Positions 1 to 5,748 are shown, counted from the stretch's first letter. The stretch is DNA of 5,779 bases from an uncultured Clostridia bacterium (GCA_947427325.1 CANEHP010000145.1:1-5779); one strand, 5' to 3'. The notes: generated by a model from the letters alone, not told the origin. Translations and numbers: made by a program.

Positions 1-170
1 CCTACGGCAATTACTTTGAAAAGCCAGCTGCCGAGGAGGTTGGGCAGATAATCGCCCGTGAGCTTAGGACCGTGGGATTTAATATTCAATGGGACGGAAG
101 CGCAGAATCGAAGGTCGGGATTAAGGGTTTCAAATGGGATAAGCATTACAGCCCGTCAGAAGAAAATTAG
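1..170 (+). CDS. C-terminal end of an uncharacterised protein (DUF6891-like), 5' truncated
   Basis: The reading frame is open from base 3 to the TAG at 168-170 and gives the last 55 residues of a protein whose start lies left of the window. The visible part has an amphipathic helix (AAEEVGQIIARELRTVGF) followed by a strand-rich end with the motif FNIQWDGSAESKVGIKGF and a short charged tail. A helix followed by a G-x-x-x-x-WDG-x(5-8)-hydrophobic-x-W pattern is what I remember from the C-terminus of DUF6891-type proteins, which have no known function. This assignment is from memory and tentative. The stop codon lies at the foot of a weak 10-bp stem (167-176 with 182-191), where a palindromic repeat begins. 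Confidence 0.7.
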   Translation, partial: YGNYFEKPAAEEVGQIIARELRTVGFNIQWDGSAESKVGIKGFKWDKHYSPSEEN

Positions 171-305
171 TATAAAGCTGTTTTATGCTAATTACAATTC
201 AAAAAATGCGTTAATTATTTGACGTAAGCCGAATAGCTGCTGAAAGAGGAATACTTATAAACGTTCAAATAAGGTTTTTTAGTTAGAAATACTATTATGA
301 TAATA
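171..305 (-). repeat. Degenerate copy 1 of a dispersed palindromic intergenic repeat (reverse orientation)
   Basis: The reverse complement of 239-297 matches 4029-4087 at 51 of 59 positions without gaps, counted by eye. The rest, towards 171, aligns more loosely with 4150-4220, including TTATGCTAATT here against TTATACTATAATT in the other copy. The arms 183-205 and 273-297 form an imperfect inverted repeat. Several stems that are perfect in copy 2 carry mismatches here, so this looks like an older, decayed copy. It fills most of the gap between the upstream gene's stop codon and the radical SAM gene's leader. The outer limits are approximate. Confidence 0.7.
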
Positions 306-317
306 TGAAACTCTGTT

Positions 318-342
318 GGCATATTATTTTATAAATAATGCC
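318..342 (+). other. Leader hairpin just upstream of the radical SAM gene's ribosome binding site
   Basis: GGCATATTATTT (318-329) pairs with AAATAATGCC (333-342) across a TAT loop, giving 10 pairs with a two-base bulge. It ends 14 bases before the ribosome binding site (356-363). No T-run follows, so it is not a terminator. It could stabilise the mRNA or affect translation, but nothing in the sequence shows which. Confidence 0.4.
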
Positions 343-369
343 GCAAAACTGAAAAAGGCGGAGCTTTAA

Positions 370-1239
370 ATGCACTTTGTACAAGCAAAATCCCTACTGT
401 CTCCAAAAAACGGCATAAACATATACCGAGGCTGCACTCACGGCTGTATTTACTGCGACAGCAGAAGCGAATGCTATCAGATGAAGCACGATTTTGAGGA
501 TATAGAAGTAAAGGAGAACGCCCCGATTCTTCTTGAACAGGAGCTTAAACGGAAAAGACACGCCTGTATGATAGGCACGGGAGCAATGTGCGACCCGTAT
601 ATGCACTGTGAGGAAAAGCTTTGTCTTACCCGCAAATGTCTTGAAATAATAAACAAATACGGCTTTGGAGTATCTGTGCAGACTAAGTCCGATCTGATTT
701 TAAGAGATAGGGAGCTTTTAGCGGAAATAAACGGCAAGGGCAAGGCGGTTGTGAATATGACAATAACCACCTTTGACGATAAGCTGTGTAAAATCATAGA
801 ACCAAGGGTTTGCCCCTCCTCAAGACGCTTTGAGGTTTTAAAGAGATTTCAGGAGTCGGGAGTTCCCACAATAGTGTGGCTTACTCCAATACTTCCCTTT
901 ATTAACGATACTGAGGAAAATATAGCCGATATTGTCAAAGGCTGCGGAGAATGTGGAGTTAAAGGGATTATCACCTTTGGCGGCTTTGGGGTGACTTTGC
1001 GAAAAGGGGACAGGGAGTACTTTTACAGATGTCTTGATAGTGATTTCCCCGGAATCAAGGAAAAATATGTCAATAGGTACGGATTTAATTATGAGCTGCC
1101 ATCGGACAATAACGGAAAGCTTATAGGCGTTTTTTTGAAGCTTTGCCGAAAGTATGGCATTATGACTGACGCTGATGAGATTTTCCGCTATATGTTCGGC
1201 TTTGAGGAGGCTGCGGGAAAACAGCTTAGTTTTTTATAA
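370..1239 (+). CDS. Radical SAM protein, SPL-like family, function unknown
   Basis: This 289-residue cytoplasmic protein has the CxxxCxxC cluster motif C22-C26-C29 (GCTHGCIYC), which binds the 4Fe-4S cluster that cleaves S-adenosylmethionine. Family-like blocks follow: TGAMCDPYMHCE (70-81), VQTKSDLILRD (103-113), EPRVCPSSRRFEVLKR (144-159) and WLTPILPFINDTEEN (170-184). These resemble the stand-alone radical SAM proteins annotated as SPL or Rv2578c type, named for similarity to spore photoproduct lyase. It is shorter than true SplB, so DNA repair should not be assumed. It has 15 cysteines, including C192xxC195, which could bind a further metal, but I cannot show that. The ATG is well supported: AGGCGGAG at 356-363 lies six bases upstream. 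The SGNH lipoprotein gene starts 52 bases downstream on the same strand with no terminator between, so co-transcription is possible without implying shared function. The substrate is unknown. Confidence 0.9.
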   Translation: MHFVQAKSLLSPKNGINIYRGCTHGCIYCDSRSECYQMKHDFEDIEVKENAPILLEQELKRKRHACMIGTGAMCDPYMHCEEKLCLTRKCLEIINKYGFGVSVQTKSDLILRDRELLAEINGKGKAVVNMTITTFDDKLCKIIEPRVCPSSRRFEVLKRFQESGVPTIVWLTPILPFINDTEENIADIVKGCGECGVKGIITFGGFGVTLRKGDREYFYRCLDSDFPGIKEKYVNRYGFNYELPSDNNGKLIGVFLKLCRKYGIMTDADEIFRYMFGFEEAAGKQLSFL

Positions 1240-1291
1240 TAAATGCTTGCTTTGAATGTTAAAAAATTTTTATGTAAGGGAAAAACCAAAA

Positions 1292-2515
1292 ATGAAAAAA
1301 AACATTTCGCTGCTTTTAATTTGCTCGTTGGCTGCCGCAAGCTTCACCGCCTGCTCCGATTCGGGCAACAGTCAGAGCGGAGGCAATACGGAATCCGTTA
1401 AAAACGAAACAAGCAGCAGTACAACAACCGAAGATATTGTTGTACCCATGAAGGAATCTTCCTACAAGCCTACCGAGGAAAATGTAAAGATGCTTGGAAG
1501 AACGGCGTATATTGACGATACCCTTTTTTGCGCTCTTTCCGGTACGGGAATTGAGTTTTCCTTTACAGGAACGAAATGCTCCATAACAGTACAGGGCGAT
1601 TCAGGCAGCACAAACCCTTCAAACGGCGATAATCAGGCAAGAGTTGCGGTATATGTAAACGGGAAGCGTGTTATCGACGATACGGTAGATCAGGCAGAGG
1701 AGGTTTACAGCGTTATAGACAGCGAAACTCCTGTTGAAGCCACAGTATCGTTGGTAAAGCTTTCGGAATCCGTTCACTCCACTATCGGAATTAATGAAAT
1801 CAAGGCAACAGGCACTGCCATAAAGCCTACTCCAAACAAAGATATGTTCATTGAATTTATAGGCGACTCCATAACCTGCGGATATGGAATAGACGATCCC
1901 GACAAAAACCACCATTTCTCAACCAAAACGGAAGATGTTACCAAGGCTTACGGATATCTGACCGCACAAAAGCTTAATGCCGATTACAGCATGGTATCCT
2001 TCAGCGGCTATGGAATTATATCGGGTTATACTGTAAACGAGGAAAAGAATACAGAACAGACATTACCGCCATATTACGACAAGCTCGGCCGCAGCTGGGG
2101 CAACAACGGAAGCTTTTTCCCTTCTAATGTAAACTGGGATTTCAGTAAGCGTCAGCCTGACCTTATTGTAATAAATTTAGGAACTAACGATGAAAGCTAC
2201 ACAAAAAACAATAAGGAAAATCAGAACGAATTTTCCGCCGCCTATACCGAATTTCTTAAGCAAGTAAGAGAAAAGAATCCGAACGCAAAGGTTCTTTGCG
2301 TGTACGGAATAATGGGAGATAAGCTGTACCCGGTTATCCAAGATGCGATAAAGCGTTATACAGAGGAAACAGGAAAAAGCGGTGTGTTTTCACTAAGGCT
2401 TGATCCGCAGACCGAAAGCGACGGTTTTTGCGCAGACTGGCATCCTTCCGAGAAAACTCACGAAAAGGCGTCGGAAGTCATTGTGAAGGAAATCACAAGG
2501 ATTATGGAAGGCTAA
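1292..2515 (+). CDS. Secreted lipoprotein, SGNH-fold carbohydrate esterase (CE2-like)
   Basis: This is a predicted surface lipoprotein of 407 residues. MKKNISLLLICSLAAASFTAC is a lipoprotein signal peptide, with the lipidated cysteine at C21 (lipobox FTAC). A Ser/Thr/Asn-rich linker runs to about residue 50. A beta-rich N-terminal domain follows (about 55-180), then an SGNH hydrolase domain (about 186-405). The SGNH blocks are FIGDSITCGYG with nucleophile S193, SFSGYG with G239, NLGTND with N299, and ADWHP with H384. Asp382 is two residues before the histidine rather than the usual three. A beta-sandwich before SGNH and a DxH ending resemble carbohydrate esterase family 2, which removes acetyl groups from xylan and related polysaccharides; the substrate here is inferred. 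I chose the ATG at 1292, which starts at the signal peptide and follows AAGGG (1276-1280), over the in-frame ATG at 1256, which lacks a ribosome binding site and would add 12 residues before the signal. Confidence 0.88.
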   Translation: MKKNISLLLICSLAAASFTACSDSGNSQSGGNTESVKNETSSSTTTEDIVVPMKESSYKPTEENVKMLGRTAYIDDTLFCALSGTGIEFSFTGTKCSITVQGDSGSTNPSNGDNQARVAVYVNGKRVIDDTVDQAEEVYSVIDSETPVEATVSLVKLSESVHSTIGINEIKATGTAIKPTPNKDMFIEFIGDSITCGYGIDDPDKNHHFSTKTEDVTKAYGYLTAQKLNADYSMVSFSGYGIISGYTVNEEKNTEQTLPPYYDKLGRSWGNNGSFFPSNVNWDFSKRQPDLIVINLGTNDESYTKNNKENQNEFSAAYTEFLKQVREKNPNAKVLCVYGIMGDKLYPVIQDAIKRYTEETGKSGVFSLRLDPQTESDGFCADWHPSEKTHEKASEVIVKEITRIMEG

Positions 2516-2538
2516 AAAACAAGCGCTGTTTTTAATAC

Positions 2539-2578
2539 AAAAGCCCAATGTGAAGCACAAGCTTCACATTGGGCTTTT
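2539..2578. terminator. Bidirectional rho-independent terminator between convergent genes
   Basis: A perfect 18-bp stem (2539-2556 with 2561-2578) closes on an ACAA loop. The arms start with AAAA and end with TTTT, so transcripts from either side end in a short U-run. It lies 23 bases after the SGNH gene's stop and is the only strong terminator before the oppositely oriented HD-GYP gene, which stops at 2845. A small AT-rich hairpin (2515-2521 with 2527-2533) comes just before it. Confidence 0.88.
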
Positions 2579-2624
2579 AAATTACTTAATCAAAAATTCC
2601 AAGTCTTACAGGACAATAAAAAAA

Positions 2625-2788
2625 TAACAGTTGACATTTGAGGTATCGGCTTCTCCAACGGATTTGAAATTTACGCTTCTGCCGACATTTCAAGCTCTAT
2701 ACTTAAAAAACTGTGACATCGCATAGGTGATAAGACTATCTGAGAAAATTTTGAATCGGCAAAGCCCTTCCGCAACTGTCAACTGTTA
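2625..2788. mobile_element. MITE-like 164-bp element with inverted ends, no coding capacity
   Basis: TAACAGTTGACA at 2625-2636 is matched exactly in inverse by TGTCAACTGTTA at 2777-2788. Similarity continues inward with gaps for about 35 more bases: TTGnGG, GGCTT and GATTnnAAATTT recur in order in both ends when one is reverse-complemented. No reading frame of useful length lies inside, and I see no clear target duplication outside the ends. This architecture suits a small non-autonomous transposable element or its remnant. It lies in the intergenic space between the terminator and the HD-GYP gene's 3' end. The rest of 2580-2844 shows nothing else I can support. Confidence 0.5.
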
Positions 2789-2844
2789 AATTTTTAAAGA
2801 TCCATAGACTTATCAAGCGATCGTCCGCTTTTGGAAATTGCGTA

Positions 2845-3915
2845 TTACTTATTATTTTCTTCTTGATTTTGCTCCGGTTCAGGCTTGCTTTTTCCTATAG
2901 ATTCATTAAAAGCCTCTAACATTTTAGGGTTAAAGGAGCCGCACTCGCCGTTATAAATCATCTTTACGGCAATCTCGTGAGTGAACGGAGCTTTATAGCA
3001 GCGGGGAGAGATAAGCGCGTCATAAACATCGGCGATAGACACCGCCTGTGCCGCTAAAGAGATTTTTTCTCCGGAAAGACCGTCGGGATATCCTCTGCCG
3101 TCCCAGCGTTCGTGGTGATGACGGGCAATATCAATACTGTAATTATAAATATCCTCATCAATAAGATTAGGTATATTGGAAAGCACATCACAGCCTTTAA
3201 CGGTATGCGTTTTCATTATCTCAAATTCCTCGGGAGTAAGTCTGCCAGGTTTATTGAGTATGCTGTCGGGTATAGCAATCTTGCCCACGTCGTGAAGGGT
3301 AGAAGCGGCGGAAATTTTTTCGATTTCCTGTATAGGCAGATAGTATTCGGGATACATAAGGCTTAATGTGGTAAGCATTTTCTTTGTAAGAGTGCTTATG
3401 CGCTTAACATGCTCGCCCGATTCGCCGTCACGGAACTCGATAATATTGGCAAGGGCTTCAATCATTGAGGTGTTGATCAAATTAAGCCTTGCGACCTTTT
3501 CGTCCAGCATAGATTCAAGATCGGTTCTGTGTCGGTTAAGTTCGATGATATTTCCTATTCTGCATTTTACAAAGGGCATAAACGCAGGCTTTTGGATAAC
3601 GTCGGAAGCTCCCAAATTATATGCGTCCATAAGAAGCGACTTGCTCTCCGCAGCAGTAATAATGAAAACGGGGATTTCGCTGATTTTACCGCTTTTGTTC
3701 ATTTCTCTGAGTACGTCAATACCGCCCATAACAGGCATTATCATATCCAAAAGCACAGCGGCTATGTCGTTTCTGCTGTTGATAATTTCCACAGCGTCCT
3801 TGCCGTCCTCGGACTCAATAATTATGTAACTGTCCTTAAATGCTTCAACAAGAGGAGCACGGTTAATCTCATCATCGTCAACGATAAGTAATGTTTGTTT
3901 GGTTGCCTTTTCCAC
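2845..3915 (-). CDS. Response regulator with REC and HD-GYP domains, predicted cyclic di-GMP phosphodiesterase
   Basis: This 356-residue cytoplasmic protein has a receiver domain at about 7-125, with acidic pocket D13/D14, phosphoacceptor D57, T87 and K109. A helical linker (about 125-155) leads to an HD-GYP domain (about 155-340). Likely metal ligands are E165 and H169 (ExxxH), H208-D209 (HDVGK), H237, H267/H268 in HHHERWDGRGYP, and D296. The signature GYP is G275-Y276-P277, so all expected catalytic residues are present. HD-GYP enzymes hydrolyse cyclic di-GMP, so phosphorylation of D57 probably controls breakdown of this messenger. The last 15 residues are a charged tail. The start is GTG at 3915-3913, five bases after GGAGG (3921-3925, complement). 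An overlapping ATG at 3917 is in another frame. The Hpt gene upstream on the same strand is a likely phosphodonor partner. Confidence 0.93.
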   Translation of the reverse strand: MEKATKQTLLIVDDDEINRAPLVEAFKDSYIIIESEDGKDAVEIINSRNDIAAVLLDMIMPVMGGIDVLREMNKSGKISEIPVFIITAAESKSLLMDAYNLGASDVIQKPAFMPFVKCRIGNIIELNRHRTDLESMLDEKVARLNLINTSMIEALANIIEFRDGESGEHVKRISTLTKKMLTTLSLMYPEYYLPIQEIEKISAASTLHDVGKIAIPDSILNKPGRLTPEEFEIMKTHTVKGCDVLSNIPNLIDEDIYNYSIDIARHHHERWDGRGYPDGLSGEKISLAAQAVSIADVYDALISPRCYKAPFTHEIAVKMIYNGECGSFNPKMLEAFNESIGKSKPEPEQNQEENNK

Positions 3916-3967
3916 ATTGACCTCCGTTTTTGAAATAATTATTTAATAACCAACGCCTTACGGCTGT

Positions 3968-4202
3968 TCTTCGGAAAATCCGAAGATCTGAACTGCGATT
4001 CTGTCCGCAGTTCAAATAGTTATCAGTATAATACTATTTCTAACTTAAAAACGTTCTTTGAACGTTTTTAAGTGTTCCGCCTTCAGCGGAACGGACGGGA
4101 CGTTGTCCCGCCGAGGAATAATATTGAACATACATTCCACGCCGCTTTCAGCGGATATTCGACCCCGGCCGAATAATTTAAAAAGGTCAGCGCCTTTTTA
4201 AA
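3968..4202. repeat. Array of seven successive hairpins in the HD-GYP gene's leader region
   Basis: Seven non-overlapping palindromes follow one another. They are 3968-3975/3979-3986 (8 bp), 3989-3997/4006-4014 (9 bp), 4043-4056/4060-4073 (14 bp), 4074-4080/4086-4092 (7 bp), 4096-4101/4105-4110 (6 bp), 4142-4146/4150-4154 (5 bp) and 4177-4186/4193-4202 (10 bp). All stems are perfect. A further imperfect stem lies at 4157-4174. None of the stems has a terminator-like U-run beyond its own AT-rich arms. The array overlaps copy 2 of the dispersed repeat and probably arose as a structured mobile or amplified repeat rather than as a classical riboswitch. Confidence 0.8.
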
Positions 4203-4230
4203 CCGGAATTATAGTATAAGGGCTTGTTCT
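4024..4230 (+). repeat. Copy 2 of the dispersed palindromic repeat, the most intact one
   Basis: The left part (4029-4087) is 51/59 identical to copy 1, and the right hairpin (4178-4203) is 23/26 identical to 5587-5612. The ends are themselves inverted versions of each other: TAATACTATTTCTAACTTAA at the left against TTATACTATAATTCCGGTTT from the right end reversed. That makes the unit an inverted-repeat element of about 200 bases. Homology with copy 3 continues past the palindrome to CTTGTTCT (4223-4230 and 5634-5641). ATCAGTATAA at 4022-4031 also resembles the right end of copy 3, so nested or tandem insertions are possible. Confidence 0.75.
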
Positions 4231-4436
4231 TATAGGATAGGCGTCAGGATTTAAAGCGGATTTTGTCAATGATAAGGAAAAACTTCACAGGTGAGCGGCT
4301 TATGAAAAAGCCTGTCAGGAAATTTTAACGCAGTCAGCGGCGAAGCATAACAAAAAGCCGTGCGCTTGCGCCTGCAAAAACAAGTTCCGGATACTTCAAA
4401 TAACTGATATATTTTTCCTGCTGTAGAGATTTTGAC
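4231..4436. other. Unassigned intergenic stretch downstream of the Hpt gene
   Basis: No reading frame with a credible start and ribosome binding site is present on either strand. A GC-rich segment (4357-4375) is followed, on the minus strand, by TTTTT at 4352-4356. This could be a weak terminator for the Hpt gene, although I cannot draw a good stem. A 5-bp hairpin with GGCTT/AAGCC arms lies near 4295-4315. The base composition is richer in G and C than in the other spacers, so it may be a separate repeat or a gene remnant. Confidence 0.35.
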
Positions 4437-4790
4437 CTATTGCTTATTTTTCTCGATACAATCCAAAATTTTCTTTTGTACAGGAAGGATATTATTTAAA
4501 ATTTCCTTTGCTTTGTCTGCATTTCCTGCTCTAAGCTCGTTAACAATTTCTGTGTAAGATTTAAACAGGGGAGTAATTGACAGATTTCCTGTAACTCCCT
4601 TTATAGTGTGGGCGTTTGTAACGGCAGCCGCCAAATCTCCGCTTTCGATACAGGGCATTACCTCTAAACCGTTAATTGAAGCAGGGAATTTGCCTATCAT
4701 TCTTATATATAATGAGCTGTTTCCGCTGAAACGCTCTAATGCGTCCTCCGTGTTTACTCCAAGCTCTTCAAGTTCATTTAAAAAATCCAT
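4437..4790 (-). CDS. Stand-alone Hpt (histidine phosphotransfer) protein
   Basis: This small, all-helical 117-residue protein matches a single Hpt domain over nearly its whole length. The phosphorylated histidine is H61 in AHTIKGVTGNL, which fits the family signature HxxKG (K64, G65). The N-terminal part, with GVNTEDALERFSGNSSLYIRM, follows the usual Hpt opening. Such proteins carry phosphate between the receiver of a hybrid histidine kinase and that of a final response regulator. The REC-HD-GYP gene is next downstream on the same strand, so it is the natural partner, but no kinase is in view. The ATG is supported by AAAAGGAGG (4796-4804, complement) five bases upstream. A near-consensus promoter precedes it. 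About 520 bases of repeat-filled DNA separate it from the regulator gene, so the two may not share one transcript. Confidence 0.92.
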   Translation of the reverse strand: MDFLNELEELGVNTEDALERFSGNSSLYIRMIGKFPASINGLEVMPCIESGDLAAAVTNAHTIKGVTGNLSITPLFKSYTEIVNELRAGNADKAKEILNNILPVQKKILDCIEKNKQ

Positions 4791-4849
4791 TGCCGCCTCC
4801 TTTTAAAAAACTAAAACAAATAATCACTTTTCCTCAATTATACACATAC

Positions 4850-4879
4850 ATTTTATCATATTTGAATAACTTTTGTCAA
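4850..4879 (-). promoter_or_regulatory. Sigma-A-type promoter for the Hpt gene
   Basis: On the minus strand, TTGACA (complement of 4874-4879) is followed after 18 bases by TAAAAT (complement of 4850-4855). The -35 is perfect and the -10 has five of six consensus bases. Transcription would begin near 4843, giving a leader of about 50 bases. A second TATAAT-like box lies at 4837-4842 but lacks a good -35. Confidence 0.7.
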
Positions 4880-4957
4880 GACTTTGATATGGTTTTGTAA
4901 GATTGGTGTGATGTCGCTTTAAAACCGGCGGTTGTCGCTGATTTCGCTGCGCAAATT

Positions 4958-5473
4958 TCAGCTTATTTCTTTAAGCAGCTTTTCCTCGGCTATGTCTGCG
5001 TCCTTATGGCAAATCAGATAAGCGATTTTTCCCTTGCTTCCCACTACGGTAGCCTCTGCCGACTCAATTTGTCCTGGATAAAAAGCAAAATCGTGTATAA
5101 GCGAATCCTTTCTTTTTTGGAGAGAATCCACTGCCTGTTCAATACTGCTGCCGTCCTTTATCTTTAAAATAATAATTTTCGCCACATCAACACTCAGCAT
5201 CTGCTGAATTACGGCATATTCCTCTGTTAAGGATAAAGCTATTCCCATTCCGTCGATTATATCCTTATCTGTAACATTTACGGTTTGGGGAAATTTCACG
5301 GAGTTTAAAACAATCTCCGCCAATTCCGACGCTGTTTTTTCCTGTGCTTCGGCGTCTTTCTGAGCGGTTGTGGCAGCATGGTCTGTTGTTGCCGCTCCCT
5401 CTTCCTTTGCAGAGCAGCCTGCAAGAGAAAGCAAAAGAGCAAATACCATAAAATATTTAAATATTATTTTCAC
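4958..5473 (-). CDS. Small lipoprotein, DUF4358-like
   Basis: This predicted membrane-anchored lipoprotein has 171 residues. The signal peptide MKIIFKYFMVFALLLSLAGC carries a textbook lipobox, LAGC, with lipidated C20. An Ala/Thr/Glu-rich linker follows (21-45). The rest (about 48-165) resembles DUF4358, a family of small lipoproteins common in Clostridia with no known function. Recognisable features are an early hydrophobic helix (ASELAEIVLNSV), an ISL-like segment read here as GIALSLTEEYAVI, VDVAKIIILKIKDG, and the QKRKDSLI helix. I place the start at GTG 5473-5471, eight bases after AAAGGAG (complement of 5482-5488) and directly at the signal peptide. An in-frame GTG at 5503 would add ten residues before the signal and place the ribosome binding site inside the gene. 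A gap of about 167 bases and a separate promoter set it apart from the Hpt gene. Confidence 0.83.
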   Translation of the reverse strand: MKIIFKYFMVFALLLSLAGCSAKEEGAATTDHAATTAQKDAEAQEKTASELAEIVLNSVKFPQTVNVTDKDIIDGMGIALSLTEEYAVIQQMLSVDVAKIIILKIKDGSSIEQAVDSLQKRKDSLIHDFAFYPGQIESAEATVVGSKGKIAYLICHKDADIAEEKLLKEIS

Positions 5474-5481
5474 TGACAATT

Positions 5482-5488
5482 CTCCTTT
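5482..5488 (-). promoter_or_regulatory. Ribosome binding site that fixes the lipoprotein's GTG start
   Basis: AAAGGAG on the minus strand lies eight bases before GTG 5473-5471. It supports that start over the in-frame GTG at 5503, for which no comparable site is present upstream. Confidence 0.75.
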
Positions 5489-5518
5489 AGTTAAACATTG
5501 CACAAGGTCTTATAAAGA

Positions 5519-5545
5519 CGTTTTTATATAAGGGCTTGTTTTAAA
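5519..5545 (+). repeat. Truncated right end of the dispersed repeat
   Basis: TATAAGGGCTTGTT at 5527-5540 is an exact 14-base match to 4215-4228, which lies at the right edge of copy 2. The matching palindrome to its left is missing, so this appears to be a leftover end about 30 bases before copy 3. Confidence 0.5.
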
Positions 5546-5569
5546 AGCAGACGAGGCGGGCAGAGCGGT

Positions 5570-5599
5570 GTTATACTGGTTTTAACTTAAAAATGTCAG
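5570..5599 (-). promoter_or_regulatory. Candidate promoter for the lipoprotein gene inside repeat copy 3
   Basis: On the minus strand, CTGACA (complement of 5594-5599) and TATAAC (complement of 5570-5575) are 18 bases apart. Each has one mismatch to the sigma-A consensus. Transcription from here would give a leader of roughly 90 bases before the GTG at 5473. The -35 lies in the repeat's central loop region and the -10 at its end, so the repeat itself may supply the promoter. Confidence 0.45.
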
Positions 5600-5641
5600 C
5601 ACTTTTTTTAAACTAAAATCAGTATAAAATACTTCTTGTTC
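5571..5641 (+). repeat. Copy 3 of the dispersed repeat, a compact 56-base hairpin
   Basis: Bases 5571-5596 pair with 5601-5626 around a CAGC loop, with three mismatches and one G-T pair in 26. TTAAAAATGTCAGCAC in the centre matches the last hairpin of copy 2, 23 of 26 bases over 5587-5612. Shared sequence continues to CTTGTTCT at 5634-5641. This is a reduced version lacking the inner hairpins of copy 2. Confidence 0.75.
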
Positions 5642-5688
5642 TAAAACTTTTACTTTTCGGAAGCTGCCATATAATAATAAGGGGCTGT

Positions 5689-5732
5689 AAAAAAACATTT
5701 TACCGTGCGAGGATAACCTCGCAAAACAATGT
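5689..5732 (-). terminator. Terminator for a leftward gene beyond the right edge (second of two)
   Basis: Read on the minus strand, TGCGAGG and CCTCGCA (5717-5723 and 5706-5712) form a 7-bp stem with a TTAT loop. An outer ACATT/AATGT stem (5728-5732 with 5695-5699) closes it after an internal loop, and seven T residues follow (5689-5695). Confidence 0.65.
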
Positions 5733-5748
5733 ACTGCTAAAATAAAAC

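Noticed and set aside
394..797. Two minus-strand open frames (394-606 and 477-797) inside the radical SAM gene
   Set aside because: They are antisense to the conserved motifs, including the cluster-binding cysteines, and the proteins resemble nothing I recognise.
1256..1291. ATG at 1256 as start of the SGNH lipoprotein
   Set aside because: It has no ribosome binding site and would put a charged 12-residue extension before a complete lipoprotein signal peptide.
3368..3829. Open frame of 153 codons on the plus strand inside the HD-GYP gene
   Set aside because: It lies antisense to a gene whose catalytic motifs are all intact, has no convincing ribosome binding site and encodes low-complexity Ser/Ile-rich sequence.
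3915..3917. ATG at 3917-3915 as start of the HD-GYP gene
   Set aside because: It is out of frame with the receiver domain; the overlapping GTG at 3915 is in frame and well spaced from GGAGG.
3968..4202. CRISPR array
   Set aside because: The successive palindromes differ in sequence and length; there are no identical direct repeats with regular spacers.
3916..4230. Cyclic di-GMP riboswitch ahead of the HD-GYP gene
   Set aside because: The context invites it, but I cannot find the conserved core of either known class; the structures are simple separate hairpins.
4264..4269. TTGACA on the minus strand as a promoter for the HD-GYP gene
   Set aside because: At 16-18 bases downstream there is no -10-like sequence (TGACGC region).
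4921..4957. Terminator after the DUF4358-like gene
   Set aside because: AACCGCCGGTT is palindromic but only 5 bp with a one-base loop and a short T-run; too weak to call.
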